DNA of 64,000 nt from Streptomyces litmocidini (GTDB taxonomy: Bacteria; Actinomycetota; Actinomycetes; Streptomycetales; Streptomycetaceae), in the NCBI RefSeq assembly GCF_014649755.1, contig NZ_BMTQ01000012.1, forward strand, positions 186,001 to 250,000, given 5' to 3'. The position numbers were made by a program, and so were the translations under genes. The notes beneath the pieces were generated by a model. It made no database searches. It saw nothing but the letters and a program-made list of their open reading frames with translations, and had not been told where the DNA came from. Shown here piece after piece: positions 51,839 to 60,336 of this stretch (position 1 is its first letter; the number at the start of each line of letters is the position of its first letter).

Positions 51839-52660
51839 ATGAAGCTTCGCAGCGTCTCCGCCGCCGCCGCGGCCGCCGCCGTCCTCGCCCTGACCGCCAC
51901 CGCCTGTGGCGGCGGTTCCGACTCCGGCAGCAACGGCGACAAGATCAACATCGGCATCAAGTTCGACCAGCCGGGCCTCGGCCTGAAGACCCCGGACGGC
52001 ACGTACGCCGGTTTCGACGTCGACGTCGCCAAGTACGTGGCCAAGGAGCTCGGCTACTCCGAGGACAAGATCAACTGGAAGCAGGCGCCGAGCGCCGAGC
52101 GCGAGAACCTGATCAAGAACGGTGACGTGAAGTTCGTCGTCGCCAGCTACTCGATCAGCGACAAGCGCAAGAAGGAGGTCGACTTCGCGGGTCCGTACTT
52201 CCTGACCCACCAGGACCTCCTCGTCCGCGCCGACGACAAGTCGATCACCAAGGTCGAGGACCTCAACTCCAAGAAGCTCTGCTCGGTCACCGGCTCGACC
52301 TCCGCGCAGAACGTCAAGGAGAAGCTCGCCCCGAAGGCCGACCTCCAGCAGCTCGGCGGCTACTCCGAGTGCCTCACCGGCCTGGAGAACAAGCGGGTGG
52401 ACGCCCTGACCACGGACGCCTCCATCCTCGCGGGCTACGCCTCGCAGAAGGAGCACCAGGGCAAGTTCAAGCTCGTCGGCCTGAAGATGAGCGACGAGAA
52501 CTACGGCATCGGCCTGAAGAAGGGCGACGACGAGCTGCGCGGCAAGATCAACAAGGCGCTGGAGAAGATGGTCTCCGACGGCACCTGGGAGAAGCTCGTC
52601 AAGCAGCACTTCGGTCCCTCCGGCTACCAGTACGAGCCCGCGCCGGCGATCGCGAAGTAA
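51839..52660 (+). CDS. gluB: Glutamate ABC transporter, substrate-binding lipoprotein
   Basis: A 273-residue family 3 solute-binding lipoprotein. The signal peptide ends in ATAC followed by GGGS, with the lipid-attached Cys at about residue 23. Family blocks are INIGIKFDQPGLGLKTPDGTYAGFDVDVAKYVAKELG, AERENLIKNGDVKFVVASYSISDKRKKEVDFAGPYF and NYGIGLKKGDDELRGKINKALEKMVSDGTWEKL. It captures glutamate outside the membrane and delivers it to GluCD. ATG 51839 follows AAGGGA. Confidence 0.96.
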   Translation: MKLRSVSAAAAAAAVLALTATACGGGSDSGSNGDKINIGIKFDQPGLGLKTPDGTYAGFDVDVAKYVAKELGYSEDKINWKQAPSAERENLIKNGDVKFVVASYSISDKRKKEVDFAGPYFLTHQDLLVRADDKSITKVEDLNSKKLCSVTGSTSAQNVKEKLAPKADLQQLGGYSECLTGLENKRVDALTTDASILAGYASQKEHQGKFKLVGLKMSDENYGIGLKKGDDELRGKINKALEKMVSDGTWEKLVKQHFGPSGYQYEPAPAIAK

Positions 52661-52776
52661 CCCGCACGCCTCCGCCGTGACGGCCGCCCCGCACACGGGC
52701 GGCCGTCGCACCGGCACCGGCCGCCCGTGCGGCGGCCTCCACACCGACCGACCACCAGGGGAGAGCGCGGGGCATC

Positions 52777-53451
52777 GTGTTCGACTTTCTTGATTCCGGG
52801 CAGTACGACCTGCTCGGCGCCTTCTGGGTGACGGCGAAACTCGCCCTCTACTCGGCGCTCGGCTCGCTGGTCTGGGGCACCGCCCTGGTCGCCATGCGGG
52901 TCAGCCCGGTCCCCCTCATGCGGGCCTTCGGCACCGCGTACGTCAACATCGTCCGGAACACTCCGCTGACGGTGGTCATCGTCGCCTGCTCGTTCGGCCT
53001 CGACCAGACCCTCGGCATCACCCTCGGCGGCGGCCGCTCCGAGGACATCGGCTTCCGGCTCGCGATCCTCGGACTCGTCGCGTACACCGGCACCTTCGTC
53101 TGCGAGGCGCTGCGCTCCGGCATCAACACCGTGCCCCCGGGCCAGGCCGAGGCCGCCCGCGCGCTGGGACTGGGCTTCACCCAGGTCCTCACGCTGGTGG
53201 TGCTCCCGCAGGCCTTCCGCGCGGTGGTGGCCCCGCTGGCCAACGTCCTCATCGCCCTCACCAAGAACACCACCGTGGCGGCGGCCATCAGCGCCGCCGA
53301 GGCGGCGTTCCTGATGAAGGAGATGATCGAGAACGAGGCCGACGCGCTCTTCGCCGTCTTCGCGGTCTTCGCCTTCGGCTTCATCGTCCTCACCCTCCCC
53401 ACCGGCCTGCTCCTGGGCTGGGCGGCCAAGCGACTGGCGGTGAAGCGATGA
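52777..53451 (+). CDS. gluC: Glutamate ABC transporter, permease subunit 1
   Basis: A 224-residue inner-membrane permease of the HisMQ family with about five helices. The ATPase-contact EAA loop is EAARALGLGFTQVLTLVVLPQAFRAVVAPL near residue 127-156. GTG 52777 begins MFDFLDSGQYDLLGAFWVTAKLAL and follows a GGGGAGAG tract. Its stop overlaps the gluD start by 4 bp, so the two permeases are made in step and form a heterodimer with two GluA subunits. Confidence 0.95.
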   Translation: MFDFLDSGQYDLLGAFWVTAKLALYSALGSLVWGTALVAMRVSPVPLMRAFGTAYVNIVRNTPLTVVIVACSFGLDQTLGITLGGGRSEDIGFRLAILGLVAYTGTFVCEALRSGINTVPPGQAEAARALGLGFTQVLTLVVLPQAFRAVVAPLANVLIALTKNTTVAAAISAAEAAFLMKEMIENEADALFAVFAVFAFGFIVLTLPTGLLLGWAAKRLAVKR

Positions 53452-54338
53452 GCTCCGTCCTGTACGACACCCCCGGCCCGCGCGCCAGGCGACGCAACGT
53501 CGTCTACACGACCGTCTTCCTCGCGGTCCTCGCCCTGGTGGCCTGGTGGGTGCTCTCCGCCCTGGCCGACAAGCACCAGCTGGACGCCGACAAGTGGAGC
53601 CCGTTCGTCACCGACTCCCGGGTCTGGACGACGTACCTGCTGCCGGGCCTGGTCGAGACCCTCAAGGCCGCCGCGCTCTCCATCCTGATCGCGCTGCCGC
53701 TCGGCGCGGCCCTGGGCATCGGCCGGCTCTCCGACCACCGCTGGGTACGGGTTCCCGTCGGCGTGGTCGTGGAGTTCTTCCGCGCCATCCCGGTCCTGCT
53801 CCTGATGATGTTCGCCAGCGCGGTGTACGCGGAGTACACCACCGTCAGCTCCGACTTCCGCCCGCTGTACGCGGTCGTCACCGGCCTGGTGCTCTACAAC
53901 GCCTCCGTCATCGCCGAGGTGGTCCGGGCCGGCGTGCTCTCCCTGCCCCGCGGCCAGGGCGACGCGGCCGTCGCCCTCGGCATGCGCAAGGGCCAGACCA
54001 TGCTGTACGTCCTGCTGCCGCAGGCCGTGACCGTCATGCTCCCGGCCCTGGTCAGCCAGCTCGTCGTGATCGTCAAGGACACCGCCCTCGGCGGCGCCCT
54101 GCTCGGTTACGCGGAACTCCTCAGCCAGAACCGGCAGATCACGGCCAACTACGGCGCCAACACGATCGCCACCTTCACCGTCATCGCCCTGATCTACATC
54201 GTCCTCAACTCCCTCCTCACCACCCTCGCGGGCCGCCTGGAGAGGCGGCTGCGGCAGGGCAGGAAGTCCCCCTCCGTGACTCTCCCCGCCCAGGCGGGAG
54301 CCACCGAGGTGAAGTCGGACGCCGTCAGCGGCGCCTGA
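53448..54338 (+). CDS. gluD: Glutamate ABC transporter, permease subunit 2
   Basis: A 296-residue HisMQ-type permease. It has a longer N-terminal arm than GluC (first helix about 20-42, then a polar loop KHQLDADKWSPFVTD) before the common core. The EAA loop is QGDAAVALGMRKGQTMLYVLLPQAVTVMLPALVSQL near 165-200. ATG 53448 overlaps the gluC stop. The C-terminal cytosolic tail is Arg-rich then Ala/Val. Last gene of gluABCD. Confidence 0.95.
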   Translation: MSSVLYDTPGPRARRRNVVYTTVFLAVLALVAWWVLSALADKHQLDADKWSPFVTDSRVWTTYLLPGLVETLKAAALSILIALPLGAALGIGRLSDHRWVRVPVGVVVEFFRAIPVLLLMMFASAVYAEYTTVSSDFRPLYAVVTGLVLYNASVIAEVVRAGVLSLPRGQGDAAVALGMRKGQTMLYVLLPQAVTVMLPALVSQLVVIVKDTALGGALLGYAELLSQNRQITANYGANTIATFTVIALIYIVLNSLLTTLAGRLERRLRQGRKSPSVTLPAQAGATEVKSDAVSGA

Positions 54339-54560
54339 CCCAGGAGGGCGTCCGCGGGCCTGTGGGGGCCTGTGGGCGCCTCCGCGGACCCCCGGGGTGG
54401 GCCGGAGCGGTACCGACCCGAGGTCGGCCGCACCGCGCCCACCCCGTCGCTTGACGCGGGCATCTTCAGTGGGTTGCATACGGTCTGTGATCAACCACCG
54501 GGCTCGTGCCACACTCAGCTGTGCTGCCCTCATGACCGTCCGGCCTTCAGGAGCCGCGCC

Positions 54561-56249
54561 GTGGACCCGGTGATCATCGTGGGCGCGGGGCCGGTCGGTC
54601 TCGCGCTCTCCCTCGCGCTCGCCGCGCAGGGCGTGCCCAGCGTCGTCCTCGACGAGGGCACCGGCAAGGAGGAACCCCGTCCGGCACGGAGCGTCGTCCT
54701 GCGCGCCGACATGGCCGCGATGGTCGAACGGCTCGGCTGCACGACCCTCCGTGACGAGGGCGTCCGCTGGATCGGCTGGCGCGGCATGCGCCGCCGCCAG
54801 GAGGCGCGCCGGATCACGCTCGACCTGGGGCTCGGCGGCACGGAGGAGTGGTCCGAGGACCCCGACGCGCCCGCCTCCCCGGCCGCCCCCCTGCACATCC
54901 CCCAGCACGCCCTGGCCCGTGGACTGCGCGACGCCATCTCCCGGCAGAAGCTGATCCGGCTCGTCACCGACTCCCGGCTCGACACCGTCGAGCAGGACCG
55001 GGGCGGGGTCGTCGCCCACACGCGCGGCCCGGAGGGCACCTGGTGGCGCGGCAGCCACCTCGTCGGCTGCGACGGAGCCCGTTCGACCGTGCGCAAGCTG
55101 CTCGGGATCCGTTTCCCCGGCCGCACCGCGGTGGAGCGGCACGCCGTGGCCGCGCTCCGCACCGAACTCCCCTGGCCCGGCGAGGCCCTGCTGCACCGTC
55201 AGCCGCCGTGGCGCGGCGCGGCCGAGGAGATCACCGCGCGTCCGCTGCCCGACGGGGTCTGGCGGATCGACTGGCTGTTGCCGCCCCGAGGCGACCTGGT
55301 CACCCCGGACGCGCTGATCGCCCGCATCCGCGAGACCCTGGCCGGCTGGTGCGACGGCGTGACGCCCCCGTACGAACTGATCGACACCGGCGTCCACACC
55401 CTCCACCACCGGCTCGCCCGCCGCTGGCGGGTGGACCGGGTCCTCCTCGCCGGGGACGCGGCGCACCTGCTCGGCGCGGTCGGCACCCAGGGCCTCGACG
55501 AGGGGCTGAGGGACGTGGACAACCTCGCCTGGAAGCTCGCCCACACCTGGCACCACGGCGGCTCGGACCGGCTGCTCGACAGCTACCAGAGCGAGCGGCG
55601 GACGGCCGTCGCGACCCGGCTGCGCGCCGCCGACCAGTCGCTGCCCGTGCTGCGCGGCGGCGGGGGCCTGCGCACCTACCTCCCCGGAGCCGCGCGCGGC
55701 CACGACGCCCTGCTGACCGACGGCCACGTGGGACGCGGCCCGCTCGGCGCGCCCCCGGCGTACCCCCACTCCCCCCTCGCGCCCCCGTACACCGAGGGAC
55801 AGACGCCCGTCGGCACCCCGGCGGGCGCCCCGGTCGAGGACGTCCGCGTGACCGCCCCCGACGGCACGACCGTACGGCTCCGCGACCGGCTCGGCCAGGG
55901 CCGTCTCCTGGTCCTCCTGGTCGCGCCCGGCACCGGGGTCTGGGACCGGCGCCACTGGCGGAGCGCGGGGGTGATGCCCCGGCTCGAAGAGGCCGTCCAG
56001 GCCCTGCCGTCGAAGGCCGAGGTCCTGGTGACGGAGGCCTACCCGGGAGCCGCGGCCCACACCGTCCTGCTCGTACGGCCCGACGGGCACCTCGTCGCCT
56101 CCTTCTCCGGGGTCCGCCCCGAGGAGCTGTACGCGGCGGCCGACGCGACCCGCGGCGGCCCGGCCGACGAAGGAGCTCCCGCCGAGGAGGCCGCGGACGT
56201 GTCCGCGGCGGCGTCCGGGAAGGGCGACCGCACGGCGGACACGCATTGA
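54561..56249 (+). CDS. FAD-dependent oxidoreductase/hydroxylase (group A flavoprotein)
   Basis: A 562-residue PHBH-fold flavoprotein of the MhpA/aromatic hydroxylase (PgaE/RdmE-like) type. It has the FAD motif VIIVGAGPVGLALSLALAAQG at 4-24, GCDGARSTVRKLLG near 168, and VLLAGDAAHLLGAVGTQGLDEGLRDVDNLAWKLA near 294-327. A thioredoxin-like C-terminal domain (about 425-535, GQGRLLVLLVAPGTGVWD) is common in this subgroup. GTG 54561 follows AGGAG by 8 nt. The open frame upstream of it lacks a start signal. It lies just upstream of the cysteine leader and dioxygenase; the substrate is unknown. Confidence 0.88.
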   Translation: MDPVIIVGAGPVGLALSLALAAQGVPSVVLDEGTGKEEPRPARSVVLRADMAAMVERLGCTTLRDEGVRWIGWRGMRRRQEARRITLDLGLGGTEEWSEDPDAPASPAAPLHIPQHALARGLRDAISRQKLIRLVTDSRLDTVEQDRGGVVAHTRGPEGTWWRGSHLVGCDGARSTVRKLLGIRFPGRTAVERHAVAALRTELPWPGEALLHRQPPWRGAAEEITARPLPDGVWRIDWLLPPRGDLVTPDALIARIRETLAGWCDGVTPPYELIDTGVHTLHHRLARRWRVDRVLLAGDAAHLLGAVGTQGLDEGLRDVDNLAWKLAHTWHHGGSDRLLDSYQSERRTAVATRLRAADQSLPVLRGGGGLRTYLPGAARGHDALLTDGHVGRGPLGAPPAYPHSPLAPPYTEGQTPVGTPAGAPVEDVRVTAPDGTTVRLRDRLGQGRLLVLLVAPGTGVWDRRHWRSAGVMPRLEEAVQALPSKAEVLVTEAYPGAAAHTVLLVRPDGHLVASFSGVRPEELYAAADATRGGPADEGAPAEEAADVSAAASGKGDRTADTH

Positions 56250-56281
56250 TTCCCGCAGGCGCGCATGGTGTACTCCGGAGC

Positions 56282-56368
56282 GTGACCGACACCGATGTGC
56301 GCCTGTGGCGGAGGGTCCACATGGACCTCCTCCGCTACGCGGGCTGCGTGTGTCGCCCGTCCTGCTGA
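56282..56368 (+). CDS. Cysteine-rich leader peptide
   Basis: A 28-codon ORF (GTG 56282) ends RRVHMDLLRYAGCVCRPSC, with three Cys codons in the last seven sense codons. It resembles the short actinobacterial leader peptides (pattern RRxHxDLxRxxxxxC) found before sulfur and cysteine genes. An internal ATG at 56321 has GGAGGG at 5-nt spacing and would give the 15-residue form MDLLRYAGCVCRPSC; the two forms cannot be separated by eye. It lies 97 nt before cysteine dioxygenase, so ribosome stalling at Cys codons could couple cysteine supply to expression. Confidence 0.75.
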   Translation: MTDTDVRLWRRVHMDLLRYAGCVCRPSC

Positions 56369-56465
56369 TCTCGCACCTTCCCCGCGCGCCCCGCCACTGA
56401 CGCACGCTCATGTGCCGTGTGCCGTGCCGTCGCGCGCTCTTCCGCGAACCCCAGGACGGTCATCC

Positions 56466-57023
56466 GTGCCCCAGCACGCCTCTCCCCTTCCCCCCACCCT
56501 TCCCTCCTCCCTCTCCTTCTCCCCCGCCCCCGCCCCGACCTCGGCCGAACTCCTCGACTTCGTCCGGCGTACGGCGGCCGACCGGGAACTCGTCGATTCC
56601 CTCCCCCTCGACCCCGAGGGCCGCACCTGGGTGCGGCTCGACGGCCCTGGCGGCAGCGAGGCCTGGCTCATCGGCTGGCCGCCCGGCACCGGCACCGGCT
56701 GGCACGACCACGCCGAGTCGCTGGGCGCCTTCGCGACCGCCCGCGGCACGCTGACCGAGAACGCGCTCGCGGTCCGGTTGCCGGCGAGCGGCTGGAAGAC
56801 CCTGGAACTCGCCGACGGCCTCGACCGCTCCCGGCGGCTGCCGGAGGGCGCCGGCCGGGCCTTCGGCCACCACCACGTGCACGAGGTGCTCAACGAGTCC
56901 ACGGACACCCACGCGATCTCGGTGCACGCCTACCATCCGCCGCTCCCGCTGATCCGGCGGTTCAGCCGGACGGGCGCGGTGCTCCGCCTGGAGCAGGTCG
57001 AGCGCCCGGAGGAGTGGCAGTGA
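56466..57023 (+). CDS. Cysteine dioxygenase (type I)
   Basis: A 185-residue cupin that oxidises cysteine to cysteine sulfinate with iron and O2. Iron ligands are visible in GWHDHAESLGAFATARGTLTE (two His near 76-78) and in FGHHHVHEVLN (His near 134-138). SVHAYHPPLPLIRRFSR near 155-170 is also typical. GTG 56466 follows AGGACGG. It is co-transcribed with the rhodanese (4-bp overlap) and preceded by a Cys leader peptide, which fits a cysteine-overflow catabolic unit. Chain length is normal for bacterial enzymes. Confidence 0.93.
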   Translation: MPQHASPLPPTLPSSLSFSPAPAPTSAELLDFVRRTAADRELVDSLPLDPEGRTWVRLDGPGGSEAWLIGWPPGTGTGWHDHAESLGAFATARGTLTENALAVRLPASGWKTLELADGLDRSRRLPEGAGRAFGHHHVHEVLNESTDTHAISVHAYHPPLPLIRRFSRTGAVLRLEQVERPEEWQ

Positions 57024-57427
57024 GCGAGGAACGGGTGGGCATCGACGAACTCCTGGAGCGGGTCAGGTCGACCATCGACCGGATCGAGCCCCGGGCCGCC
57101 CACGAGGCGTACGAGGCGGGTGACGCGCTCCTGGTCGACACGCGCTACGCGGCCCTGCGGGAGCGGGACGGCCTGATTCCGGGCGCGCTGATCGTGGAGC
57201 GCAACGAACTGGAGTGGCGGCTCGATCCGCTGGGCAGCCACCGCGCGGCGGAGGCCGACAGCCACGACCTGCGGGTGGTGGTCCTCTGCAACGAGGGCTA
57301 CGCCTCCTCCCTCGCGGCCGAGTCCCTCCGCCGCCTGGGCCTGCACCGGGCGACGGACCTCATCGGCGGCTTCCAGGCCTGGAAGGCCGCCGGCCTCCCG
57401 GTCCTCCTCCCGGCCACCCGGGCCTGA
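57020..57427 (+). CDS. Rhodanese-domain sulfurtransferase
   Basis: A 135-residue single-domain rhodanese. It has LLVDTRYAALRERDGLIPGALIVERNELEWRL near 38-70, the persulfide-forming Cys in VVLCNEGYASSLAAESL near 91-107, and IGGFQAWKAAGLPVL near the end. GTG 57020 overlaps the cysteine dioxygenase stop, so translation is coupled. It likely handles sulfane sulfur released during cysteine breakdown. The active-site loop CNEGYAS differs from the CxxGxR of thiosulfate sulfurtransferases, as in other actinobacterial relatives. Confidence 0.92.
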   Translation: MSEERVGIDELLERVRSTIDRIEPRAAHEAYEAGDALLVDTRYAALRERDGLIPGALIVERNELEWRLDPLGSHRAAEADSHDLRVVVLCNEGYASSLAAESLRRLGLHRATDLIGGFQAWKAAGLPVLLPATRA

Positions 57428-57459
57428 GCCCGGTCCGGCCGGCCGGAAGGGCCCCTCGC

Positions 57460-57520
57460 GCGCGCACCCCGGCCGGTCACGCCACGTCGGCGCGCACCCC
57501 GGTCGGGTCGCGCCGCGTCG
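57460..57520. repeat. Two tandem 30-bp repeats downstream of rhodanese
   Basis: GCGCGCACCCCGGYCGG...CGCCRCGTCG occurs at 57460-57489 and 57490-57520 with a few differences, in the non-coding gap after the rhodanese gene. Confidence 0.6.
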
Positions 57521-57608
57521 GGACCTTCAGGCCCGCGCACGGCCCTGTCCGAGCCTTCGAGCCTCCCACGCGGCCTTGACCGGCTCCTTCAAGCCCCCCG
57601 TGCGATCT

Positions 57609-57647
57609 GACGAGTCCTTCTGTCCCCCCGCGTCAGAAGGACTCGTC
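57609..57647. terminator. Bidirectional terminator overlapping the recX stop
   Basis: GACGAGTCCTTCTG (57609-57622) and its exact complement (57634-57647) make a 14-bp stem. The right arm is also the last recX codons. Confidence 0.85.
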
Positions 57648-58199
57648 CAGGCCGTCCGTGTCCTCGCCCTCGGCCTCCAGCGCCTGGCGGACGACGCGGA
57701 GGGCCATGCCCTCGGGGTATCCCTTGCGGGCGAGCATTCCCGCGAGCCGTCTCAGGCGCCGGTCGCGGTCGAGGCCGCGGGTGGCGCGCAGCTTGCGCTC
57801 CACGAGCTCGCGCGCCGTGGCCTCCTCCCGCTCGGAGTCGAGCTGGTCCACCGCCTCCTGGATGAGGGCCGGCTCGACGCCCTTGGTGCGCAGCTCCCGT
57901 GCCAGCGCCCGGCGGGCGAGGCCCCGGCCGTGGTGGCGGGACTCCACCCAGGCCCCCGCGAAGGCGGCGTCGTCGATGAGGCCGACGTCCTCGAACCGGG
58001 AGAGGACCTCCTCGGCCACCTCGTCGGGGATCTCCCGCTTGCGCAGAGCGTCGGCCAGCTGCTTGCGCGTGCGCGGGTTTCCGGTGAGCAGGCGCAGGCA
58101 GATCGCGCGCGCCCGCTCAGCCGGATCCTGGGGTGACAGCTCCTTCTCGGCCCTCGACGAGTCGGGGCTGTCACCCGGCCATTCGGTGCGACCGGTCAC
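57633..58199 (-). CDS. recX: RecA regulator RecX
   Basis: A 188-residue modulator that caps RecA filaments. It is built of three-helix repeats: ARAICLRLLTGNPRTRKQLADALRKREIPDEVAEEVLSRFEDVGLIDDAAFAGAWVESR, then RALARELRTKGVEPALIQEAV, then the last repeat with RKLRATRGLDRDRRLRRLAGMLARKGYPEGMALRVVRQALE. GTG 58199 starts 4 nt after the recA stop, so recX is translated from the recA transcript. The acidic C-terminus (EAEGEDTDGLDESF) overlaps the terminator stem. Confidence 0.95.
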   Translation of the reverse strand: MTGRTEWPGDSPDSSRAEKELSPQDPAERARAICLRLLTGNPRTRKQLADALRKREIPDEVAEEVLSRFEDVGLIDDAAFAGAWVESRHHGRGLARRALARELRTKGVEPALIQEAVDQLDSEREEATARELVERKLRATRGLDRDRRLRRLAGMLARKGYPEGMALRVVRQALEAEGEDTDGLDESF

Positions 58200-58203
58200 C
58201 GGT

Positions 58204-59337
58204 TCAGCTCTTGACCGCGGTGGCCTTGGTCGCCTTCGCGGTCTTGCCGGCGGGAGTCGGGACGCCCTTGGCGTCGTCCGCACCAACCGCGTCGGCGGAG
58301 CCCGCCGCGTCCGCGCCCGGCTCGGCCGAGGGAGCCTCGGGCCGGACGCCGACGCCCAGCTTCTCCTTGATCTTCTTCTCGATCTCGTTGGCGAGATCGG
58401 GGTTGTCCTTCAGGAAGTTACGGGCGTTCTCCTTGCCCTGGCCGAGCTGGTCGCCCTCGTACGTGTACCAGGCGCCGGCCTTGCGCACGAAGCCGTGCTC
58501 CACGCCCATGTCGATCAGGCCGCCCTCGCGGCTGATGCCCTGGCCGTAGAGGATGTCGAACTCGGCCTGCTTGAAGGGGGGCGCGACCTTGTTCTTGACG
58601 ACCTTGACGCGGGTGCGGTTGCCGACCGCGTCCGTGCCGTCCTTGAGGGTTTCGATGCGACGGATGTCGAGGCGCACCGAGGCGTAGAACTTCAGGGCGC
58701 GGCCACCGGTCGTGGTCTCCGGCGAGCCGAACATCACGCCGATCTTCTCGCGGAGCTGGTTGATGAAGATCGCGGTGGTCTTGGACTGGTTGAGCGCGCT
58801 GGTGATCTTCCGGAGGGCCTGGCTCATCAGACGGGCCTGGAGGCCCACGTGCGAGTCGCCCATCTCGCCCTCGATCTCCGCACGCGGGACGAGCGCGGCG
58901 ACGGAGTCGATGACGATCAGGTCGAGGGCGCCGGAGCGGACGAGCATGTCGACGATCTCGAGGGCCTGCTCGCCGTTGTCCGGCTGGGACAGGATGAGGT
59001 TGTCGATGTCGACGCCGAGCTTCTTGGCGTACTCGGGGTCGAGGGCGTGCTCGGCGTCCACGAAGGCGACCTGGCCGCCGGCCTTCTGGGCGTTGGCCAC
59101 GGCGTGCAGGGTCAGGGTCGTCTTGCCGGAGGACTCCGGTCCGTAGATCTCCACGACACGGCCGCGCGGCAGGCCGCCGACGCCGAGGGCGACGTCGAGG
59201 GCGGTCGAGCCGGTGGAGATCACCTCGATCGGCTCCTGGGTACGGTCGCCCATGCGCATCACGGCGCCCTTGCCGAATTGGCGTTCAATCTGTGCGAGCG
59301 CGGCGTCGAGCGCCTTCTCGCGGTCGGTTCCTGCCAT
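58204..59337 (-). CDS. recA: Recombinase RecA
   Basis: A 377-residue recombinase and LexA co-protease. Walker A GPESSGKTT is near residue 67, the MAW motif ALDVALGVGGLPRGRVVEIYG precedes it, Walker B LIVIDSVAAL is near 140, L2-loop FGSPETTTGGRALKF near 198-212, and the signature ALKFYASVRLD follows. The C-terminal 45 residues are Ala/Pro/Lys-rich (KTAKATKATAVKS), longer than in E. coli. ATG 59337 (MAGTDREKALDAAL) follows GGGTGGAA and matches the family start. Two promoter elements lie upstream: a PafBC-type promoter and a LexA box, so both damage responses should induce it. Confidence 0.98.
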   Translation of the reverse strand: MAGTDREKALDAALAQIERQFGKGAVMRMGDRTQEPIEVISTGSTALDVALGVGGLPRGRVVEIYGPESSGKTTLTLHAVANAQKAGGQVAFVDAEHALDPEYAKKLGVDIDNLILSQPDNGEQALEIVDMLVRSGALDLIVIDSVAALVPRAEIEGEMGDSHVGLQARLMSQALRKITSALNQSKTTAIFINQLREKIGVMFGSPETTTGGRALKFYASVRLDIRRIETLKDGTDAVGNRTRVKVVKNKVAPPFKQAEFDILYGQGISREGGLIDMGVEHGFVRKAGAWYTYEGDQLGQGKENARNFLKDNPDLANEIEKKIKEKLGVGVRPEAPSAEPGADAAGSADAVGADDAKGVPTPAGKTAKATKATAVKS

Positions 59338-59380
59338 GGGTTCCACCCGGTTTGCTTGAGTCGATCGCTTCATGTGAAAG

Positions 59381-59403
59381 ACGCTAACCCCTGCCACTGA
59401 CAA
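59381..59403 (-). promoter_or_regulatory. RecA-NDp-type (PafBC-dependent) promoter of recA
   Basis: Read on the minus strand: TTGTCAGTGGC, six spacer bases, TAGCGT. The first block is identical to the published consensus TTGTCAGTGGC-N6-TAGggT of the LexA-independent actinobacterial damage promoter. It lies 44 bp upstream of the recA ATG. Confidence 0.85.
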
Positions 59404-59476
59404 TGGGCCCCGACGTCCCCTCCGCCCTGTGGACAACCCGGCGACAAGCCCGTGATTCCAAGGGTCGGGCTTCCAT

Positions 59477-59490
59477 GAGAATGGATGTTC
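59477..59490 (-). promoter_or_regulatory. LexA box of recA
   Basis: Minus strand GAACATCCATTCTC equals the LexA box I know from Streptomyces recA genes. It lies about 140 bp upstream of the recA ATG and about 75 bp upstream of the PafBC-type promoter. Confidence 0.85.
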
Positions 59491-59556
59491 GATTTTAGTG
59501 TCAAGCGCGCCACGCGGTCCCCGGAGGAGTCCCGGGGGACGGCCTCCACCGGCGCT

Positions 59557-60336
59557 TCAGCGACGCTTCACCGGCAGCAGTTCCGGGCGCTTGGCCCGCC
59601 GGTCGTCGCCCGACGAACGGCCGCACAGGCGCCGGCCGAGCCAGGGGCCGAGGAAGGATCCGGCCCAGCGGAGTTCGGCGGCCACCGCGCCGAGGCCCCT
59701 GGGAAGGGCCTGCGGGGGCAGGGGGTGGGTCCAGGAGTCGTCGGAGCCGGGCAGCGCGAGGGCGTGGGCGACGGCCGCGGCGATGCGGGCGTGGCCGATC
59801 GGTCCGGCGTGCAGCCGGTCGGGGCTCCACAGCCGGGGGTCCTCGACCACGGGGTGGCGGGAGGTCTCGACGACGGTGACGCCGTGCCGGCGCGAGGCCT
59901 CGCGGATCCGCTCGTTGAGGGCCTCGACGCGGGGGCCGAGGGGGCGGGCGAGCGGGGTGACGCGGCCGACGTCGGGAAAGGTGAGGGTGGCGACGCGGGC
60001 CCCCTGCGCGGTCAGCGCGGCGAACATCGCCTCCAGGTGCCCGGCCGTCGCGCCCGCGTCGAAGCGCGGCCGCAGCAGGTCGTTGACGCCGGCGACGACC
60101 GTGGCGAGGTCCGGCCGGAGCGCGAGGGCGGGGCCGAGCTGCTCGGCACGGACCTGCCCGGCGAGACGGCCCCGTACGGCCAGGTTGGCGTAGAGCACGT
60201 CGGACCGCTCGCGGGCGAGCAGCTCCGCGAACCGGTCCGCCCATCCGCGCAGCCCGTCGGCGTCGTCACCGTCGCCGAGCCCTTCCGTCTGGCTGTCGCC
60301 CAGCGCGACGTACCGCAGAAACGTGCCGTCCGACAT
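59557..60336 (-). CDS. SGNH/GDSL-family hydrolase
   Basis: A 259-residue esterase/lipase-fold protein. The SGNH blocks are ALGDSQTEGLG (nucleophile Ser near residue 15), NLAVRGRLAGQV (Gly/Asn region near 51), VVAGVNDLLRP (Asn block near 84) and SPDRLHAGPIGHARIA (Asp and His near 177-180). No signal peptide is seen, so it is probably cytosolic. The C-terminal 60 residues (SWTHPLPPQALPRG to LPVKRR) are Arg/Leu/Pro-rich and extend past the catalytic core. ATG 60336 lies downstream of an unusually AT-rich stretch (60390-60435). The substrate is unknown. Confidence 0.9.
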   Translation of the reverse strand: MSDGTFLRYVALGDSQTEGLGDGDDADGLRGWADRFAELLARERSDVLYANLAVRGRLAGQVRAEQLGPALALRPDLATVVAGVNDLLRPRFDAGATAGHLEAMFAALTAQGARVATLTFPDVGRVTPLARPLGPRVEALNERIREASRRHGVTVVETSRHPVVEDPRLWSPDRLHAGPIGHARIAAAVAHALALPGSDDSWTHPLPPQALPRGLGAVAAELRWAGSFLGPWLGRRLCGRSSGDDRRAKRPELLPVKRR

